From assembly GCA_040754375.1 (NCBI GenBank), contig JBFMCT010000002.1, positions 62,001 through 126,000 of the forward strand: DNA of 64,000 bases, given 5' to 3'. Positions 20,227 to 32,455 of this stretch are shown here, one piece after another. This DNA is from Actinomycetota bacterium. Its GTDB lineage: Bacteria; Actinomycetota; Acidimicrobiia; Acidimicrobiales; AC-14. The notes below the pieces were generated by a model, which was given only the letters and a program-made list of their open reading frames with translations, was not told the DNA's origin and did not search any database. The position numbers and the translations under genes are program-made. The stretch's first letter is position 1, and each line of letters starts with the position of its first letter.

Positions 20227-21372
20227 CCTGGATGTATCGGCATGTGGCCCGACGGCATTGAGGGGGGCTCTCAAGTTCGGCAACCGGCGGACCGATCTTG
20301 AGGGGGTGACATCGGGCGCGGCCGCCAGCCTGGGCCACCCTCGCCGCTCCCTGCTCCCGGGGAACCGGCTGGTCGCCGCTTTCGTCCTCGGCCTGCTGGC
20401 CGCCGTCCCGGTCCTGAGCCTCCGGCTCATCTGGGCCGACCGGCTGGGCCAGGGCATCGCCTCGGCCTTCACCACGGTCTACGCCGGCCGGTACGTGGAC
20501 AACCCGCTGACGACGATGGTCATCATGCGCGACGCCCAGGGCTACGCCGCCCTGGCGCGCGACCCCTCCCTGGCCCGCCCCGAGGTCTTCTACGACGAGA
20601 CCCACGCCGCCTACCGCGCGCAGCGCCCGCTGCTGGCCTACGCGCTGTGGGCCATGAGCCTCGGCCAGCCCCGGTTCATCGAGCCCCTCCTGGTGCTGAC
20701 CGCCCTGGCGGGGGCGGGCTTCCTCGCGCTGGCTGGGGCCCGCCTACTGGAGGACAGGGGGGTCGACGGGCGCCTTGGCGCGGTCCTCGTGGTCACGCCT
20801 GGGGCCGTGGCCTCCCTGGTCGGCCTGGTCCCTGAGACGTGGGCCGCCGGGTTCGCGCTCTTCGGGGTGCGGAGCTGGCTCCGGGGCCGCCCGGGCGCGG
20901 CCGTCGCCCTGTTAATGCTGGCCACCCTCACCCGCGAGACCATGCTGCTCGTCCCGGCCGTCTTGGCCTGGCCCGCGCTGCGCAACCTCGGCTGGAGGCG
21001 GGCCCTCACCCTGAGCGTTCCCTTCCTGGCCTGGGGGACCTGGCTGGCCGTCGTCAAGGCTCGGTTCGGGGCGTGGCCGTGGGAGTCGCCCCCGAGCCGG
21101 CTCTCCGCCCCTTTGGTGGGCATCGTCGAGGCCGCACCCCACATGAGCGACCCGGCGGTGATGGCAGGCGGAGCGCTCCTGGCCGTGGCCCTCGTCGTCC
21201 TGTGCCTGCGGCGCCTCGGTGACCCCCTCGCCCCGCTCGCTTTGGCCTTCGCGGTTCTAGGTGTCCTTCTGGCGGCCCCGGTCTGGTGGCGCTGGGAGGA
21301 TATCGGCCGCGTCCTGCTGCCGCTCTACGCCTTCGGTGCGCTCGTCCTCATCTCCCCTCCCCCCTCACCAAA

Positions 21373-21414
21373 TGGTGTGCAGGACGCGCCAGGAACGGCG
21401 CGTTCTGTACACCA
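21373..21414. terminator. 18-bp hairpin between convergent genes
   Basis: Arms 21373-21390 and 21397-21414 pair over 18 positions with two G-U type differences and a 6-nt loop. It lies at the junction of uvrA (minus) and the membrane gene (plus), 11 nt beyond the uvrA stop. No U-tract on either side, as is common in high-GC actinobacteria. Confidence 0.6.
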
Positions 21415-21424
21415 GTTGGGTTGG

Positions 21425-24322
<2,898 letters not shown>

Positions 24323-24329
24323 TGCGCCG

Positions 24330-24362
24330 AGGATACCGGCGAACCCGGGGGAACGTATGTAC
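24330..24362 (-). promoter_or_regulatory. uvrA promoter with proposed SOS box
   Basis: Minus strand: -10 TATCCT at 24335-24330, and GTACATACGTTC at 24362-24351 over the -35 position. Half-sites GTAC and GTTC with a 4-nt spacer differ by one base from the Gram-positive LexA palindrome GAAC-N4-GTTC. Confidence 0.6.
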
Positions 24363-24369
24363 GGTTATG

Positions 24370-26118
24370 TCAGGGCCCGAGGTCGAGGACCAGCAGGTCC
24401 CAGGGCGCCCGCGGCGACGCCACGGTGGCAGTCACTGCCACGCCCTCGCCCCAGGCCAGCCGGTCGCGCCCGAGGTTGTTGGTGACCAGGGCGACTCGGT
24501 ACACCCCCGCCGCCCGGACGCCGTCGAGTACGTCGTCCAGTTCCTCCGGGGGGGCCAGCAACCAGCGCTGGTCGTCGAACGTCGACCACGACAGCCGAGG
24601 GACGGCTCCCATGGTGGCCACCAGGACCGGCTTCTCCCCGGCCACCGCCACCGAGGCCCGCCCGGTGGCCGCGAAGGCGGCGACCAACTCGTCGGTCCGC
24701 TGGTGAGAGCCCCGCAGGGCGGAGACGGCCATCACTGCCAGGGCTAACGAACAGACCGCCAGGGCCCCGCCCGCCCTGCGGGCCGTCTCGCGGTCGAGCC
24801 GGGCGCCGTGCTGGCGCAGTGCGTCGAGAGCCAGAGGGGCCAGCAGGGGCAGCCCGAGGGCGAAGTAGCGCCCGCCCCACTCGGCGGTGCCGCCCCGGGA
24901 GTATTGCGTGGCGAGGACGGCCAGGCTGAACAGGGCGAACGTCCCGGCCAGGGCCCTGGCCGGGAGGGAGGCCACGGTCCTTCGGTCGAGTAGCAGGAGA
25001 CCAGCCAGCCCGACCGGGAAGGCCACGAGCAGTCCGGGGACCACGTTCCGGGGGGAGACGACCAGCGCGGCTACTGAGGCCGCGGCGGCCACCACGGCCG
25101 CGGCCCGTACGGCTTGGGCCGATCGGCTGTCGCCTTGGCGCCGGCGCACGATCACGGCGGCGGCGCCGACGGACACGGCCATCAGCAGCAGAAGGGCCTC
25201 GAGCAGGCTCGACCCCGAGTAGCTGGGGTCGAGCCAGGTCAGGGAGAACGCCTGGAGCCGCCCCTCGACGAGACCCAGCGGGTCCTCGTAGCCCGGCTGG
25301 GCCGGCCCTGTACCCGTTCCTGCGCCCACGATGTGCCGTGCCCAGGCCTGTTCGCCTACGCGGGCGACCACGGCCGCCCCTGCTGCCGCCACCGCAACCC
25401 CCAGGGCCGGCCAGCGGTGGTCTGCTTTGACCAGGCCCACGGCGGCGGCGGTGACCGCCAGCGCCAGGCCGAACAGGGCGGCCTCCGAGCGCAACAGGAC
25501 GGCGACGGCGACGACCGGCCCGACGGCCAGGCCCAGCGTCCAGCGCCGGTTCTCGATCGCCCTCACCGCCAGAAGGGCCGCCCCTGCGGCCGCCGCCGCG
25601 CCAATGCTGTGGGCGATCAGGAGGTAGCCGTCGAAGAGCAGCGGGCTACCCAGGCCCAGCACCCACAGCGTCGGCCTGGGGAGCGATGGGTGTAGGTGCC
25701 GTCCGAGGGCGGCGCCGAGGGTGGCGGCCGCAACCGTGCCCATGACCGAGAGGGCGACCATGGCTGCCATCCCGCCAAAGACGAAGGCCCCGGCCAGGAC
25801 CAGGGCGTAGAGCGGGTGCTTGGCGAACGGGGCAGTGCCGTTGGAGCCGTGCTCGGAAAGGGCCAGGGGGTAGTAGCGGCTCGTCGGGTCGGCTTCGGGG
25901 AACGGGTGGGCGACGGTCCAGCCCTCGCCGTGGGCCAGCGAGCGGGCCTGGACGATCGCCGCCCCTTCGTCGGCCGAGAACGACGCCTGCGGCCCGACGA
26001 CCGGGATGAGCGCAACGAGGACGATCGCCAGCATTACGCCGTGGGCCCACAGGGGCGCGTCCCACAGCCGCCTTGGCAGGCCCTGCCACGGGTCGCGTGT
26101 GGGCGCGACGACCTTCAT
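24370..26118 (-). CDS. Large polytopic membrane protein, unassigned
   Basis: Protein of 582 aa with about eleven hydrophobic segments and a soluble C-terminal domain of roughly 120 residues (KPVLVATMGAVPRLSW onward). The first large loop carries ASFSADEGAAIVQARSLAHG, whose acidic pair after the first membrane segment is like GT-C or PMT-family glycosyltransferases. It sits between uvrA and uvrB on the same strand, 18 nt from the uvrB stop, but has no evident repair role. Could be a dolichyl/polyprenyl-phosphate-sugar transferase; not certain. Confidence 0.72.
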   Translation of the reverse strand: MKVVAPTRDPWQGLPRRLWDAPLWAHGVMLAIVLVALIPVVGPQASFSADEGAAIVQARSLAHGEGWTVAHPFPEADPTSRYYPLALSEHGSNGTAPFAKHPLYALVLAGAFVFGGMAAMVALSVMGTVAAATLGAALGRHLHPSLPRPTLWVLGLGSPLLFDGYLLIAHSIGAAAAAGAALLAVRAIENRRWTLGLAVGPVVAVAVLLRSEAALFGLALAVTAAAVGLVKADHRWPALGVAVAAAGAAVVARVGEQAWARHIVGAGTGTGPAQPGYEDPLGLVEGRLQAFSLTWLDPSYSGSSLLEALLLLMAVSVGAAAVIVRRRQGDSRSAQAVRAAAVVAAAASVAALVVSPRNVVPGLLVAFPVGLAGLLLLDRRTVASLPARALAGTFALFSLAVLATQYSRGGTAEWGGRYFALGLPLLAPLALDALRQHGARLDRETARRAGGALAVCSLALAVMAVSALRGSHQRTDELVAAFAATGRASVAVAGEKPVLVATMGAVPRLSWSTFDDQRWLLAPPEELDDVLDGVRAAGVYRVALVTNNLGRDRLAWGEGVAVTATVASPRAPWDLLVLDLGP

Positions 26119-26136
26119 GTAGGCCTTATCGGCAGG

Positions 26137-28155
26137 TCAGCCGACCTGCTTCAGTTCCCTCCTGAGGTCGCCGATCTCGTCGCGCAGGCGGGCGGCGTAC
26201 TCGAAGCGCAGATCGGCGGCCGCCTCCCGCATCTCCTCCTCGAGCGTGCTGATGAGCCGGGAGAGCTCACCGGGCGGTAGCTCGGCGAAGTCGCTGCGGA
26301 TCTTGTCGCGGCGCCGGTTGCGCCGGTCGCGCCCGGGCGTGGGCGCGCCCTCGCCCTCGGGGCGCAGGACGGCCAGGATGTCGGTGACGGCCTTGCGGAT
26401 CGTCTGGGGGTCGATGCCGTGCTCGCGGTTGTAGGCCTGCTGGAGCCCTCGCCGACGGTTGGTCTCCCCGAGGGCCCGCTGCATCGAGTCGGTGACCTTG
26501 TCGGCGTACATGATCACCTGGCCGCCGACGTTGCGGGCAGCCCGGCCGATCGTCTGGATGAGCGACGTCTCGCTGCGCAGGAACCCTTCCTTGTCGGCGT
26601 CGAGGATGGCCACCAGCGAGACCTCGGGCAGGTCGAGCCCCTCCCGGAGCAGGTTGATGCCGACGAGCACGTCGAACTCCCCGAGCCGGAGGTCGCGCAG
26701 GATCTCGATGCGCTCGATGGTGTCGATCTCGCTGTGCAGGTAACGCACCCGCACGCCCAGCTCCAGCAGGTAGTCGGTGAGGTCCTCGGCCATCTTCTTG
26801 GTCAGGGTCGTGACCAGCACCCGGTCGCCCTGCTCGACCCGCTGGTTGATCTGGGCCAGCAGGTCGTCGATCTGGCCCTTGGTCGGGCGCACCTGCACCT
26901 CGGGGTCGATGAGCCCCGTCGGCCTCACGATCTGCTCGACGACCTGGCCGGAGATCCCGACCTCGTAGGCCGAGGGCGTGGCCGACAGGAAGATGCACTG
27001 GTTGACCCGCTCGAACCACTCGTCGAACCGCAGGGGCCGGTTGTCGGCGGCCGACGGGAGGCGGAAGCCGTGGTCTACCAAGGTCTCCTTGCGGGACCGG
27101 TCGCCCTGGTACTGGGCGTGGAGCTGGGGGACGGCCACGTGGCTCTCGTCGATCACCATGAGGAAGTCCTTGGGGAAGAAGTCGAGCAGCGTGTGGGGTG
27201 CCTCCCCGGCCGCCCGCCCGTCGATGTGGCGCGAGTAGTTCTCGATGCCGTTGCAGAACCCGACCTCGCGCATCATCTCCAGGTCGTACTCGGTGCGCAT
27301 GCGCAGGCGCTGGGCCTCCAGCAGCTTGCCTTCCTTCTCGAAGTACTGGAGACGCTCGCGCAGCTCGTCCTCGATGCGGACCATGGCCTTTCGCATGCGT
27401 TCCTCACCGGCCACGTAGTGGGTCGCCGGGAAGATCGTGAGGTCGTCGAGCGTGCCCAGCACCTCGCCGGTCAGGGGGTCGACCCGGCTGATGCGCTCGA
27501 CCTCGTCGCCGAACAGCTCGATGCGCACACCAGTCTCCTCGTAGGCCGGGTGCACCTCGATGGTGTCGCCCCTGACCCGGAACTTGCCCCGGGCGAAGTT
27601 CATGTCGTTGCGCTCGTACTGGATGTCGACGAGCTTGCGCAGGATGGCCCGCTGGTCGATCTCCTGGCCGGGCACCAGGGCGAGGATCTGGTTGGCGTAC
27701 TCCTCCGGTGAGCCCAGGCCGTAGATGCACGAGACCGACGCCACGACGATCACGTCCCGGCGGGCCAGCAGGGCGGCCGTGGCCGAGTGCCGGAGCCGGT
27801 CGATCTCGTCGTTGATCGTGGAGTCCTTCTCGATGTACGTGTCCGACGACGGGATGTAGGCCTCGGGCTGGTAGTAGTCGTAGTAGCTGACGAAGTACTC
27901 CACCCGGTTGTCGGGGAAGAACTCCCGGAACTCGTTGGCCAACTGGGCGGCCAGCGACTTGTTGGGGGCGATGACCAGCGTCGGTCGCTGCACCTGCTCG
28001 ATGGTCCACGCGATCGTCGCCGACTTGCCGCTCCCGGTGATCCCCAGCAAGGTCTGGAACCGGTCGCCCCGGGCCACGCCGGCGGCCAGCCCCTCGATGG
28101 CCTTGGGCTGGTCCCCGGCGGGTGCGAAGTCGGCGACGACCCTGAACGGCGGCAT
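26137..28155 (-). CDS. uvrB: UvrABC excinuclease subunit B
   Basis: Helicase-like subunit that verifies damage and recruits UvrC; 672 aa. Walker [14 protein letters not shown] near residue 35, the beta-hairpin [25 protein letters not shown], the helicase motifs [12 protein letters not shown] and QTIGRAARN, and a C-terminal UVR motif [23 protein letters not shown] 28155 starts the normal N-terminus ([14 protein letters not shown]); an in-frame upstream stretch is promoter sequence. Minus-strand TACGCT lies 9 nt upstream, with a proposed SOS box before it. Confidence 0.98.
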   Translation of the reverse strand: MPPFRVVADFAPAGDQPKAIEGLAAGVARGDRFQTLLGITGSGKSATIAWTIEQVQRPTLVIAPNKSLAAQLANEFREFFPDNRVEYFVSYYDYYQPEAYIPSSDTYIEKDSTINDEIDRLRHSATAALLARRDVIVVASVSCIYGLGSPEEYANQILALVPGQEIDQRAILRKLVDIQYERNDMNFARGKFRVRGDTIEVHPAYEETGVRIELFGDEVERISRVDPLTGEVLGTLDDLTIFPATHYVAGEERMRKAMVRIEDELRERLQYFEKEGKLLEAQRLRMRTEYDLEMMREVGFCNGIENYSRHIDGRAAGEAPHTLLDFFPKDFLMVIDESHVAVPQLHAQYQGDRSRKETLVDHGFRLPSAADNRPLRFDEWFERVNQCIFLSATPSAYEVGISGQVVEQIVRPTGLIDPEVQVRPTKGQIDDLLAQINQRVEQGDRVLVTTLTKKMAEDLTDYLLELGVRVRYLHSEIDTIERIEILRDLRLGEFDVLVGINLLREGLDLPEVSLVAILDADKEGFLRSETSLIQTIGRAARNVGGQVIMYADKVTDSMQRALGETNRRRGLQQAYNREHGIDPQTIRKAVTDILAVLRPEGEGAPTPGRDRRNRRRDKIRSDFAELPPGELSRLISTLEEEMREAAADLRFEYAARLRDEIGDLRRELKQVG

Positions 28156-28164
28156 GGTGGCGCC

Positions 28165-28196
28165 AGCGTACGCCCACGGCTGCCGAACTGGTGTAC
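28165..28196 (-). promoter_or_regulatory. uvrB promoter with proposed SOS box
   Basis: Minus strand: -10 TACGCT at 28170-28165, and GTACACCAGTTC at 28196-28185 over the -35 position. Placement relative to the -10 is nearly the same as at uvrA. Confidence 0.6.
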
Positions 28197-28237
28197 GTCT
28201 GGCGGCCGGCGCGGCCCGTCCGTCCGCCCGGAGGTCT

Positions 28238-28272
28238 GTGCAAGAAGCAACCGGAGAGGTTGCTTCTCGCAC
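28238..28272 (-). terminator. Hairpin after coaE
   Basis: Arms 28238-28252 and 28258-28272 pair over 15 positions with one A-C mismatch and a 5-nt loop, starting 4 nt after the coaE stop. It lies between coaE and the uvrB promoter, so it probably ends the coaE transcript and separates uvrB regulation from it. No U-tract. Confidence 0.6.
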
Positions 28273-28276
28273 GAGG

Positions 28277-28882
28277 TCAGCGGTGAAGCGCCTCCCACAG
28301 CGCCTCGACCTGGGGGCCGAGGGCGTCGGCGGGCCCGGAGTTGTCGATCACCGTGTCGGCCCGGTTCAGTCGTTCCTGGCGGCTGGCCTGGGCGGCGACC
28401 CGTTGACGGGCCTCCCGCTCGGTGAGGCGACCGGAGCCCACCAGGCGTCGCACAGCCGTGTCCTCGGGGCAGTCCACGACCACCACGTGGTCGACCCGGT
28501 CCGTCCACCCGGCCTCGACCAGCAGGGGTACGACGAGCACCACCGTGGTCCCGGTGCCGGCCAGCTCGCGGAGGCGGGCGTCGACCTCGGTGGCTACCGC
28601 CGGGTGGACGAGGGCGTTGAGGTCGGACCGGGCCTCGGGGTCGGCGAACACCAGCCGGGCGAGGGCGGCTCGGTCGATCTCGCCGCCGGGGCCGACGACC
28701 GCTGGGCCGAACCGGCGCCGCACAGCGGCGTGGGCCGCCCCGTCAGGCTCGACCACGTCCCGGGCGACGAGGTCGGTGTCGATGACGACCGCGCCCATCC
28801 CGGCGAGCATGTCGGACACCGTGGTCTTGCCCGACCCGATGCCTCCTGTCAGCCCGATCACACCGATGGCCGACCGTATCAT
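28277..28882 (-). CDS. coaE: Dephospho-CoA kinase
   Basis: Last step of coenzyme A synthesis, ATP-dependent phosphorylation of dephospho-CoA; 201 aa, normal length. Walker [14 protein letters not shown] near residue 8, [16 protein letters not shown] as the CoA-side segment, [16 protein letters not shown] and the lid motif [19 protein letters not shown] 28882 is the start consistent with family length. Its position upstream of uvrB matches the polA-rpsA-coaE-uvrB order in mycobacteria, but rpsA is 19 kb away here. Confidence 0.96.
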   Translation of the reverse strand: MIRSAIGVIGLTGGIGSGKTTVSDMLAGMGAVVIDTDLVARDVVEPDGAAHAAVRRRFGPAVVGPGGEIDRAALARLVFADPEARSDLNALVHPAVATEVDARLRELAGTGTTVVLVVPLLVEAGWTDRVDHVVVVDCPEDTAVRRLVGSGRLTEREARQRVAAQASRQERLNRADTVIDNSGPADALGPQVEALWEALHR

Positions 28883-28888
28883 CGGGTC

Positions 28889-29542
28889 ATCCGCACCGAT
28901 CCGCACCTCTACGCCCCCGACCCCGCCGAACGGCTCCGCACCGCCCAGGGGCTCTCGAAGCGGGCGCGACGGGCGGTCGTGGAGAAGGTGGGCGACTGGC
29001 CGCCGTTCTCCCCGGGGGCGGCCAACGCCTGGCTTCTGCTGGCCACGACCAAGCCGCCCAGCTGGCGCGACACCCTGCTCATGTGGCCGGAGACCCCGCT
29101 GGCCGTCGGGGAGCCGCACGAGGGCTTCTTCTACCCCGATCCCCGGGGGTTCTGGGCCGAGGTGCGGCGCTGGTCTGTCGAGGTGTTCCGGGGCCAGGTC
29201 CCGACCTGGGGGACGGCCGAGGCCCTGTCTCTCACGGCGCTCGTGCACGTGGGCGATGAGCCCGAACGCCTGCGCCACGCCCTGGCCGTGACGCGGCCCC
29301 GTACGGTGATCTTCCTCGACGGTCCTTCCTGGGAACGGTCGGGGTTGGACGTTGGCCACGCCGAGCCCCACTACATCTACGATCCCCACCGGGCTGGCCA
29401 GGTCTACGAGGGGTTCTGGGGACGGACGCCCGACGGCGTGGTAATCGGCAAGGCGCCCCAGCACCCGTCCACCCACAACCTTTACCGGGCCGAGGACATG
29501 CTCGGTTACCTGCGCTCCGCCCCCAGCCCCGAAGGCGTGTGA
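28889..29542 (+). CDS. Conserved-looking hypothetical protein, unusual start
   Basis: About 217 aa, soluble, Trp- and Pro-rich, no recognised domain. Notable segments are FFYPDPRGFWAEVRRW, RTVIFLDGPSWERSG and KAPQHPSTHNLYRAEDM. The coding pattern extends upstream to about 28889, but no ATG, GTG or TTG is in frame there; the first canonical start is GTG 28979, which would remove 30 plausible residues. A TATCAT hexamer at 28877-28882 ends 6 nt before an in-frame ATC at 28889, so I propose a leaderless ATC start; a sequence error is the alternative. Divergent from coaE. Confidence 0.6.
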   Translation: MRTDPHLYAPDPAERLRTAQGLSKRARRAVVEKVGDWPPFSPGAANAWLLLATTKPPSWRDTLLMWPETPLAVGEPHEGFFYPDPRGFWAEVRRWSVEVFRGQVPTWGTAEALSLTALVHVGDEPERLRHALAVTRPRTVIFLDGPSWERSGLDVGHAEPHYIYDPHRAGQVYEGFWGRTPDGVVIGKAPQHPSTHNLYRAEDMLGYLRSAPSPEGV

Positions 29543-29570
29543 CCTGGTCGTTACGGGTACCACCGAGGCC

Positions 29571-29756
29571 ATGAACCTCACCCGTGTCTTCCTCATCGCC
29601 GCCGTCGCCTGCTTCGCCATCGTGGCCCTGTCGGCCTTCAGCACCAACGTCAACGTCAACGAGACGGGCTGGCTGGCCCTGGGCCTGGCCCTGTGGGCCG
29701 GCTCCAGCCTGGTCGTCGGCGCCCCCGTCGTCGGCCGCCGCCGCGCACTCAGATAG
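29571..29756 (+). CDS. Small two-span membrane protein
   Basis: Protein of 61 aa made of two hydrophobic segments (about 5-22 and 33-50) joined by a polar TNVNVNET turn and ending in a basic RRRALR, which suggests both termini inside. ATG 29571, 28 nt after the preceding gene. No family recognised. Confidence 0.6.
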   Translation: MNLTRVFLIAAVACFAIVALSAFSTNVNVNETGWLALGLALWAGSSLVVGAPVVGRRRALR

Positions 29757-29759
29757 CCC

Positions 29760-29788
29760 TTGCAAGCCGTGAAAGACCATGACATCCT
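29760..29788 (+). promoter_or_regulatory. Promoter of lipoprotein gene
   Basis: TTGCAA (29760-29765), 17-nt spacer, CATCCT (29783-29788), then 6 nt to the GTG at 29795. Spacing and distance suggest a leaderless transcript. Confidence 0.5.
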
Positions 29789-29794
29789 AGATGC

Positions 29795-30436
29795 GTGCGG
29801 AGGCGGGATCGTGCGGGACGCTGCGTAGGAGGGCTCCTGGCCCTGGCCCTGCTGGGCGCCGCCCTAGCAGGCTGCGACCGGTCCTCGACCGAGGCCCAGC
29901 CTCAGGGCGCCACCGTCCCCACCGCCGCTCCCACCACGACTACTACCAACCCCTACGCCGTCCCTGAAGTCATCGACACCGCCTACGTAAACCGTGTCCT
30001 TGCCGGCCTCGACGCACTGGTCGGTGACGTCGTCCGCATGGTCGTAGCCACGAAGTTCATTCCTCGTGAGGCCTATGACCGGCTGCGATCCCTGTACGGG
30101 ACTGACGCATGGCTTCAACTCCAGATCGATATCCTGCAAGACGATGTCCGGCAAGGTCTAACCGGATATCGTCTTCCAGAGCCCGGCAATACTAGGACAG
30201 AGGTTGCTGAGATTCTGTCGATGAGGCCGACGTGTATCTACGCGCGTGTGCAGCGAGACTACTCTGCCGTATCTGTGAGTTCGATACCGGAGCTCGGTAC
30301 TCAGTGGGTTGCGGTGCGGCCTCTCGACAAGCCTCGTGATCCGCACGGCTACAATATCGTAGGTTGGTCCTATATCTATGATGGGTTTCAACCCGGGTTC
30401 GTAGCTCCAGAGAAAGACCCATGCACAGACGCCTGA
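29795..30436 (+). CDS. Secreted lipoprotein of unknown function
   Basis: Protein of 213 aa with a signal peptide ending in the lipobox LAGC (cysteine near residue 27), then a Thr/Pro-rich linker (TAAPTTTTTNPYAVP) and a globular domain containing PREAYDRLRSLYG and GWSYIYDGFQPGF. Likely anchored on the outer face of the membrane. The second half is visibly less G+C-rich than its neighbours. It overlaps the next gene by 16 nt, so the two are made together. Family not recognised. Confidence 0.75.
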   Translation: MRRRDRAGRCVGGLLALALLGAALAGCDRSSTEAQPQGATVPTAAPTTTTTNPYAVPEVIDTAYVNRVLAGLDALVGDVVRMVVATKFIPREAYDRLRSLYGTDAWLQLQIDILQDDVRQGLTGYRLPEPGNTRTEVAEILSMRPTCIYARVQRDYSAVSVSSIPELGTQWVAVRPLDKPRDPHGYNIVGWSYIYDGFQPGFVAPEKDPCTDA

Positions 30437-31260
30437 CCCTGACGGTGGTCGTGGCCCTGGCTACCCTGGTAAGCGGTCTGCTTGCGGTCCCGGGTGCTGA
30501 GGGCCAACCAAGTACCGGCGGACTCTGCGGATCTCGAAGTGGCGGGATCGCCAAGTGTGGAAACGAGGAGTCACGGGAGGCCGCTCCTGAGAGCGGCGGA
30601 ACAGCGCCGGGCCCTCGTTACCTTCCCTATCCGAAGCTAACAAGTGACGATGACGGGGAGCCGTGCATTGCCACTGGCTACTATCGGGAGGGGTCATCGG
30701 TGCCAGACGACGTGGCTCCTGAGATCCGGCCGGGGCCGAACGAGGAGCGCGGAAACGATCTCTTCAGCATCTACTACGAGACCTATCCACCCTGCCCGAC
30801 CAGGGACGGCGAGCCGGCCGATACGCCAGGGGCGTACGCTGCGCGCTATTGGGAGCTCATCCCCCATCCTCATCCAGACCCATACGTTGCACCTGGCTGG
30901 GCGATTGTCGGCAAGACTATGTACCTCGAAACACGTGGTAAAACCAGGCACACGCACTACGTGCCGGAGACTCCATTCGGGCCGCTGACCATCGAATCTG
31001 TGGGCCAGTACTACGTCGACTGGGGCGACGGCGAGTCGTCGGGGCCGCACTCGTTCGAGGGGAAGCCCTGGCCGGACGGCGAGATCACCCACGACTACGT
31101 CTGGTCGGGGACCTATGACATCGTGGTGACGCAACGGTGGACGGCGACGTGGTCGTTTGGTGCCAACAGCGGTGTGTTGCGCGATATCGAAACCGAGGGC
31201 CGGATCGAAGGCTTCCCAGCACGGGAGATACAGGCGGTGGTCGGTCCCGTCCCGCGGTGA
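30421..31260 (+). CDS. Secreted protein with PKD-like domain
   Basis: Protein of 279 aa with an N-terminal signal peptide (VVVALATLVSGLLAVPGAEG, cleavage near residue 28). Near the C-terminus, YYVDWGDGESSGPHSF followed by ITHDYVWSGTYDIVVT is the WGDG...Y...G pattern of PKD domains, immunoglobulin-like folds found in surface proteins. The middle is Cys- and Pro-containing and of unknown fold. Translationally linked to the upstream lipoprotein and also of lower G+C. A cell-surface pair, function unknown. Confidence 0.75.
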   Translation: MHRRLTLTVVVALATLVSGLLAVPGAEGQPSTGGLCGSRSGGIAKCGNEESREAAPESGGTAPGPRYLPYPKLTSDDDGEPCIATGYYREGSSVPDDVAPEIRPGPNEERGNDLFSIYYETYPPCPTRDGEPADTPGAYAARYWELIPHPHPDPYVAPGWAIVGKTMYLETRGKTRHTHYVPETPFGPLTIESVGQYYVDWGDGESSGPHSFEGKPWPDGEITHDYVWSGTYDIVVTQRWTATWSFGANSGVLRDIETEGRIEGFPAREIQAVVGPVPR

Positions 31261-31318
31261 TCGGCGCGGCGGAGGCCTCTGTCCTATGCGACTGGTCCGG
31301 CCCAGCCGCGAGCCGGGG

Positions 31319-31612
31319 CTACGTCGTGAACTGGACGGCGGAGCGGTGGGCGAGGATGGGGCGGACGAGGCCGGTGGCTACGTCGACGTGGGCGGGGTGG
31401 GTGGTGTAGGCCTGGTAGCCGGCGGCGTCGTCGAAGTCGGCCACGACTGCGAAGTCGCCGTTGCCGTCGGTCAGGCGGTCGTCGGGGCCGAAGCGGTAGT
31501 CGCGCCGGACCGCGATGAGCGACGGCAACCGGGCCAGGCCGGCGGACATGGCCTCGACCTGGGCGGGAGTCGTCCCTTCGGCGAACGTGAAGATGGCGAC
31601 GTGGCGGAACAC
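31319..31612 (-). CDS. Dabb-family (stress-responsive A/B barrel) protein
   Basis: Protein of 97 aa that fits the dimeric alpha-beta barrel fold: MFRHVAIFTFAEGTT at the N-terminus, FAVVADFDDAAGYQAYTTHP in the centre, which is the family's most conserved part, and HRSAVQFTT at the end. Family members are poorly characterised. It follows the alpha/beta hydrolase gene by 10 nt and is probably co-transcribed. Confidence 0.85.
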   Translation of the reverse strand: MFRHVAIFTFAEGTTPAQVEAMSAGLARLPSLIAVRRDYRFGPDDRLTDGNGDFAVVADFDDAAGYQAYTTHPAHVDVATGLVRPILAHRSAVQFTT

Positions 31613-31622
31613 GCCGGGCGAG

Positions 31623-32381
31623 CTACTCCCAGAGGCAGAGGTTGCCGAGGAAGTCGCGCACGACGCCGGGCCAGGCCCGTACGCCGGCCAGGTCGCTAGC
31701 CACGTGCAGCTCGGACAGGATGAGCGTGTCGGCCAGGGCCTCGGCAGTGGCCACCGGGTGGCAGGGGTCGCCGTCCCAGGCCAGGATCAGCACGGGCAGC
31801 ACGACCGAGGACAGCTCCTCCCGGCAGGGCAGGTCGGAGCGGGCCATGGCCCGCAGGATGGCGGGCAGGGCCCGCTCGTCCATGGCCGCCAGGTGGCGCA
31901 GGCCGATGTCTCGGGCCGCCGGCAACTCGCGGTCGAGGATGCCGGGCTGGGGCCGGGCCCGCCATGACTCGACCAGGGACCGCAAGCCCTTGCGCTCGAC
32001 CAGGGCGGCGGCCGAGGCGTACTCCTCGACCTGGCCGTTGCGTGACTCCCAGGCAGCCGGCGGGGTCATCAGGACGGCGGCCTGCACCCGCCGGGGCGCC
32101 CGCAGAGCGGCGTAGAGAGCCGTGGCCGCCCCCACGCACGTTCCACCGGCCACGAAGGGCCCGTGTTGTCCGGCGGCCCACAGCATGTCGTCGACCAGCG
32201 TCGACCAGCCGTAGGCCAGCGGTTCGTAGGGGTGGACCTCCGCCCCGCCGTGGCCGCGGACGTCGTAGCGCACGACCTGGGCTACTTCGTGGACCGGACG
32301 CCAGTCGAACAGGCCCAGCTCGTCCTCGTGGGCCACCGAGCTCTGCAGCCCGTGTGCCCAGACGAACCTGCATCTGCTCAT
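31623..32381 (-). CDS. Alpha/beta hydrolase-fold protein with Cys at nucleophile position
   Basis: Protein of 252 aa. FVWAHGLQSS is the oxyanion-loop HG, RYDVRGHGGAE the conserved strand/turn, and VAGGTCVGAATALYAAL the nucleophile elbow, where Cys replaces the usual Ser (G-T-C-V-G). LILAWDGDPCHP supplies the acidic residue. The expected C-terminal catalytic His is not obvious: the segment reads SELHVASDLAGVRAWP, without the usual GH. Either a Cys-dependent hydrolase or a non-catalytic member. Starts near 32381 and is followed by the Dabb gene. Confidence 0.75.
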   Translation of the reverse strand: MSRCRFVWAHGLQSSVAHEDELGLFDWRPVHEVAQVVRYDVRGHGGAEVHPYEPLAYGWSTLVDDMLWAAGQHGPFVAGGTCVGAATALYAALRAPRRVQAAVLMTPPAAWESRNGQVEEYASAAALVERKGLRSLVESWRARPQPGILDRELPAARDIGLRHLAAMDERALPAILRAMARSDLPCREELSSVVLPVLILAWDGDPCHPVATAEALADTLILSELHVASDLAGVRAWPGVVRDFLGNLCLWE

Positions 32382-32414
32382 GCCACCGTTCAGTATGCGA
32401 GCACCGCGGCCCCT

Positions 32415-32446
32415 GGCTCAATAGCTGATGCCGTCACCTATATGCG
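32415..32446 (+). repeat. Imperfect direct repeat, left copy
   Basis: Matches 35437-35472 in the same orientation: 24 positions aligned with four differences, a 4-nt gap, then an identical TATATGCG. The pair brackets the patch with the transposase remnants and the HNH gene. Confidence 0.5.
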
Positions 32447-32455
32447 TCTGCGTAG

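Noticed and set aside
17771-20605. A 944-codon minus-strand frame suggesting a giant fusion with the sugar transferase
   Set aside because: Coding pattern before 19096 is that of the methyltransferase in another frame. The 4-nt ATGA overlap sets the real start.
21394-21405. GAAC...GTTC palindrome in the hairpin after uvrA considered as a fourth SOS box
   Set aside because: Spacer is 5 nt, not 4, and the site is part of a terminator-like stem at gene ends, not a promoter.
26419-27711. Long plus-strand frame of 430 codons opposite uvrB
   Set aside because: It is the complement of a certain gene, has Val/Leu/Asp/Gly-rich mirror composition, and no motif.
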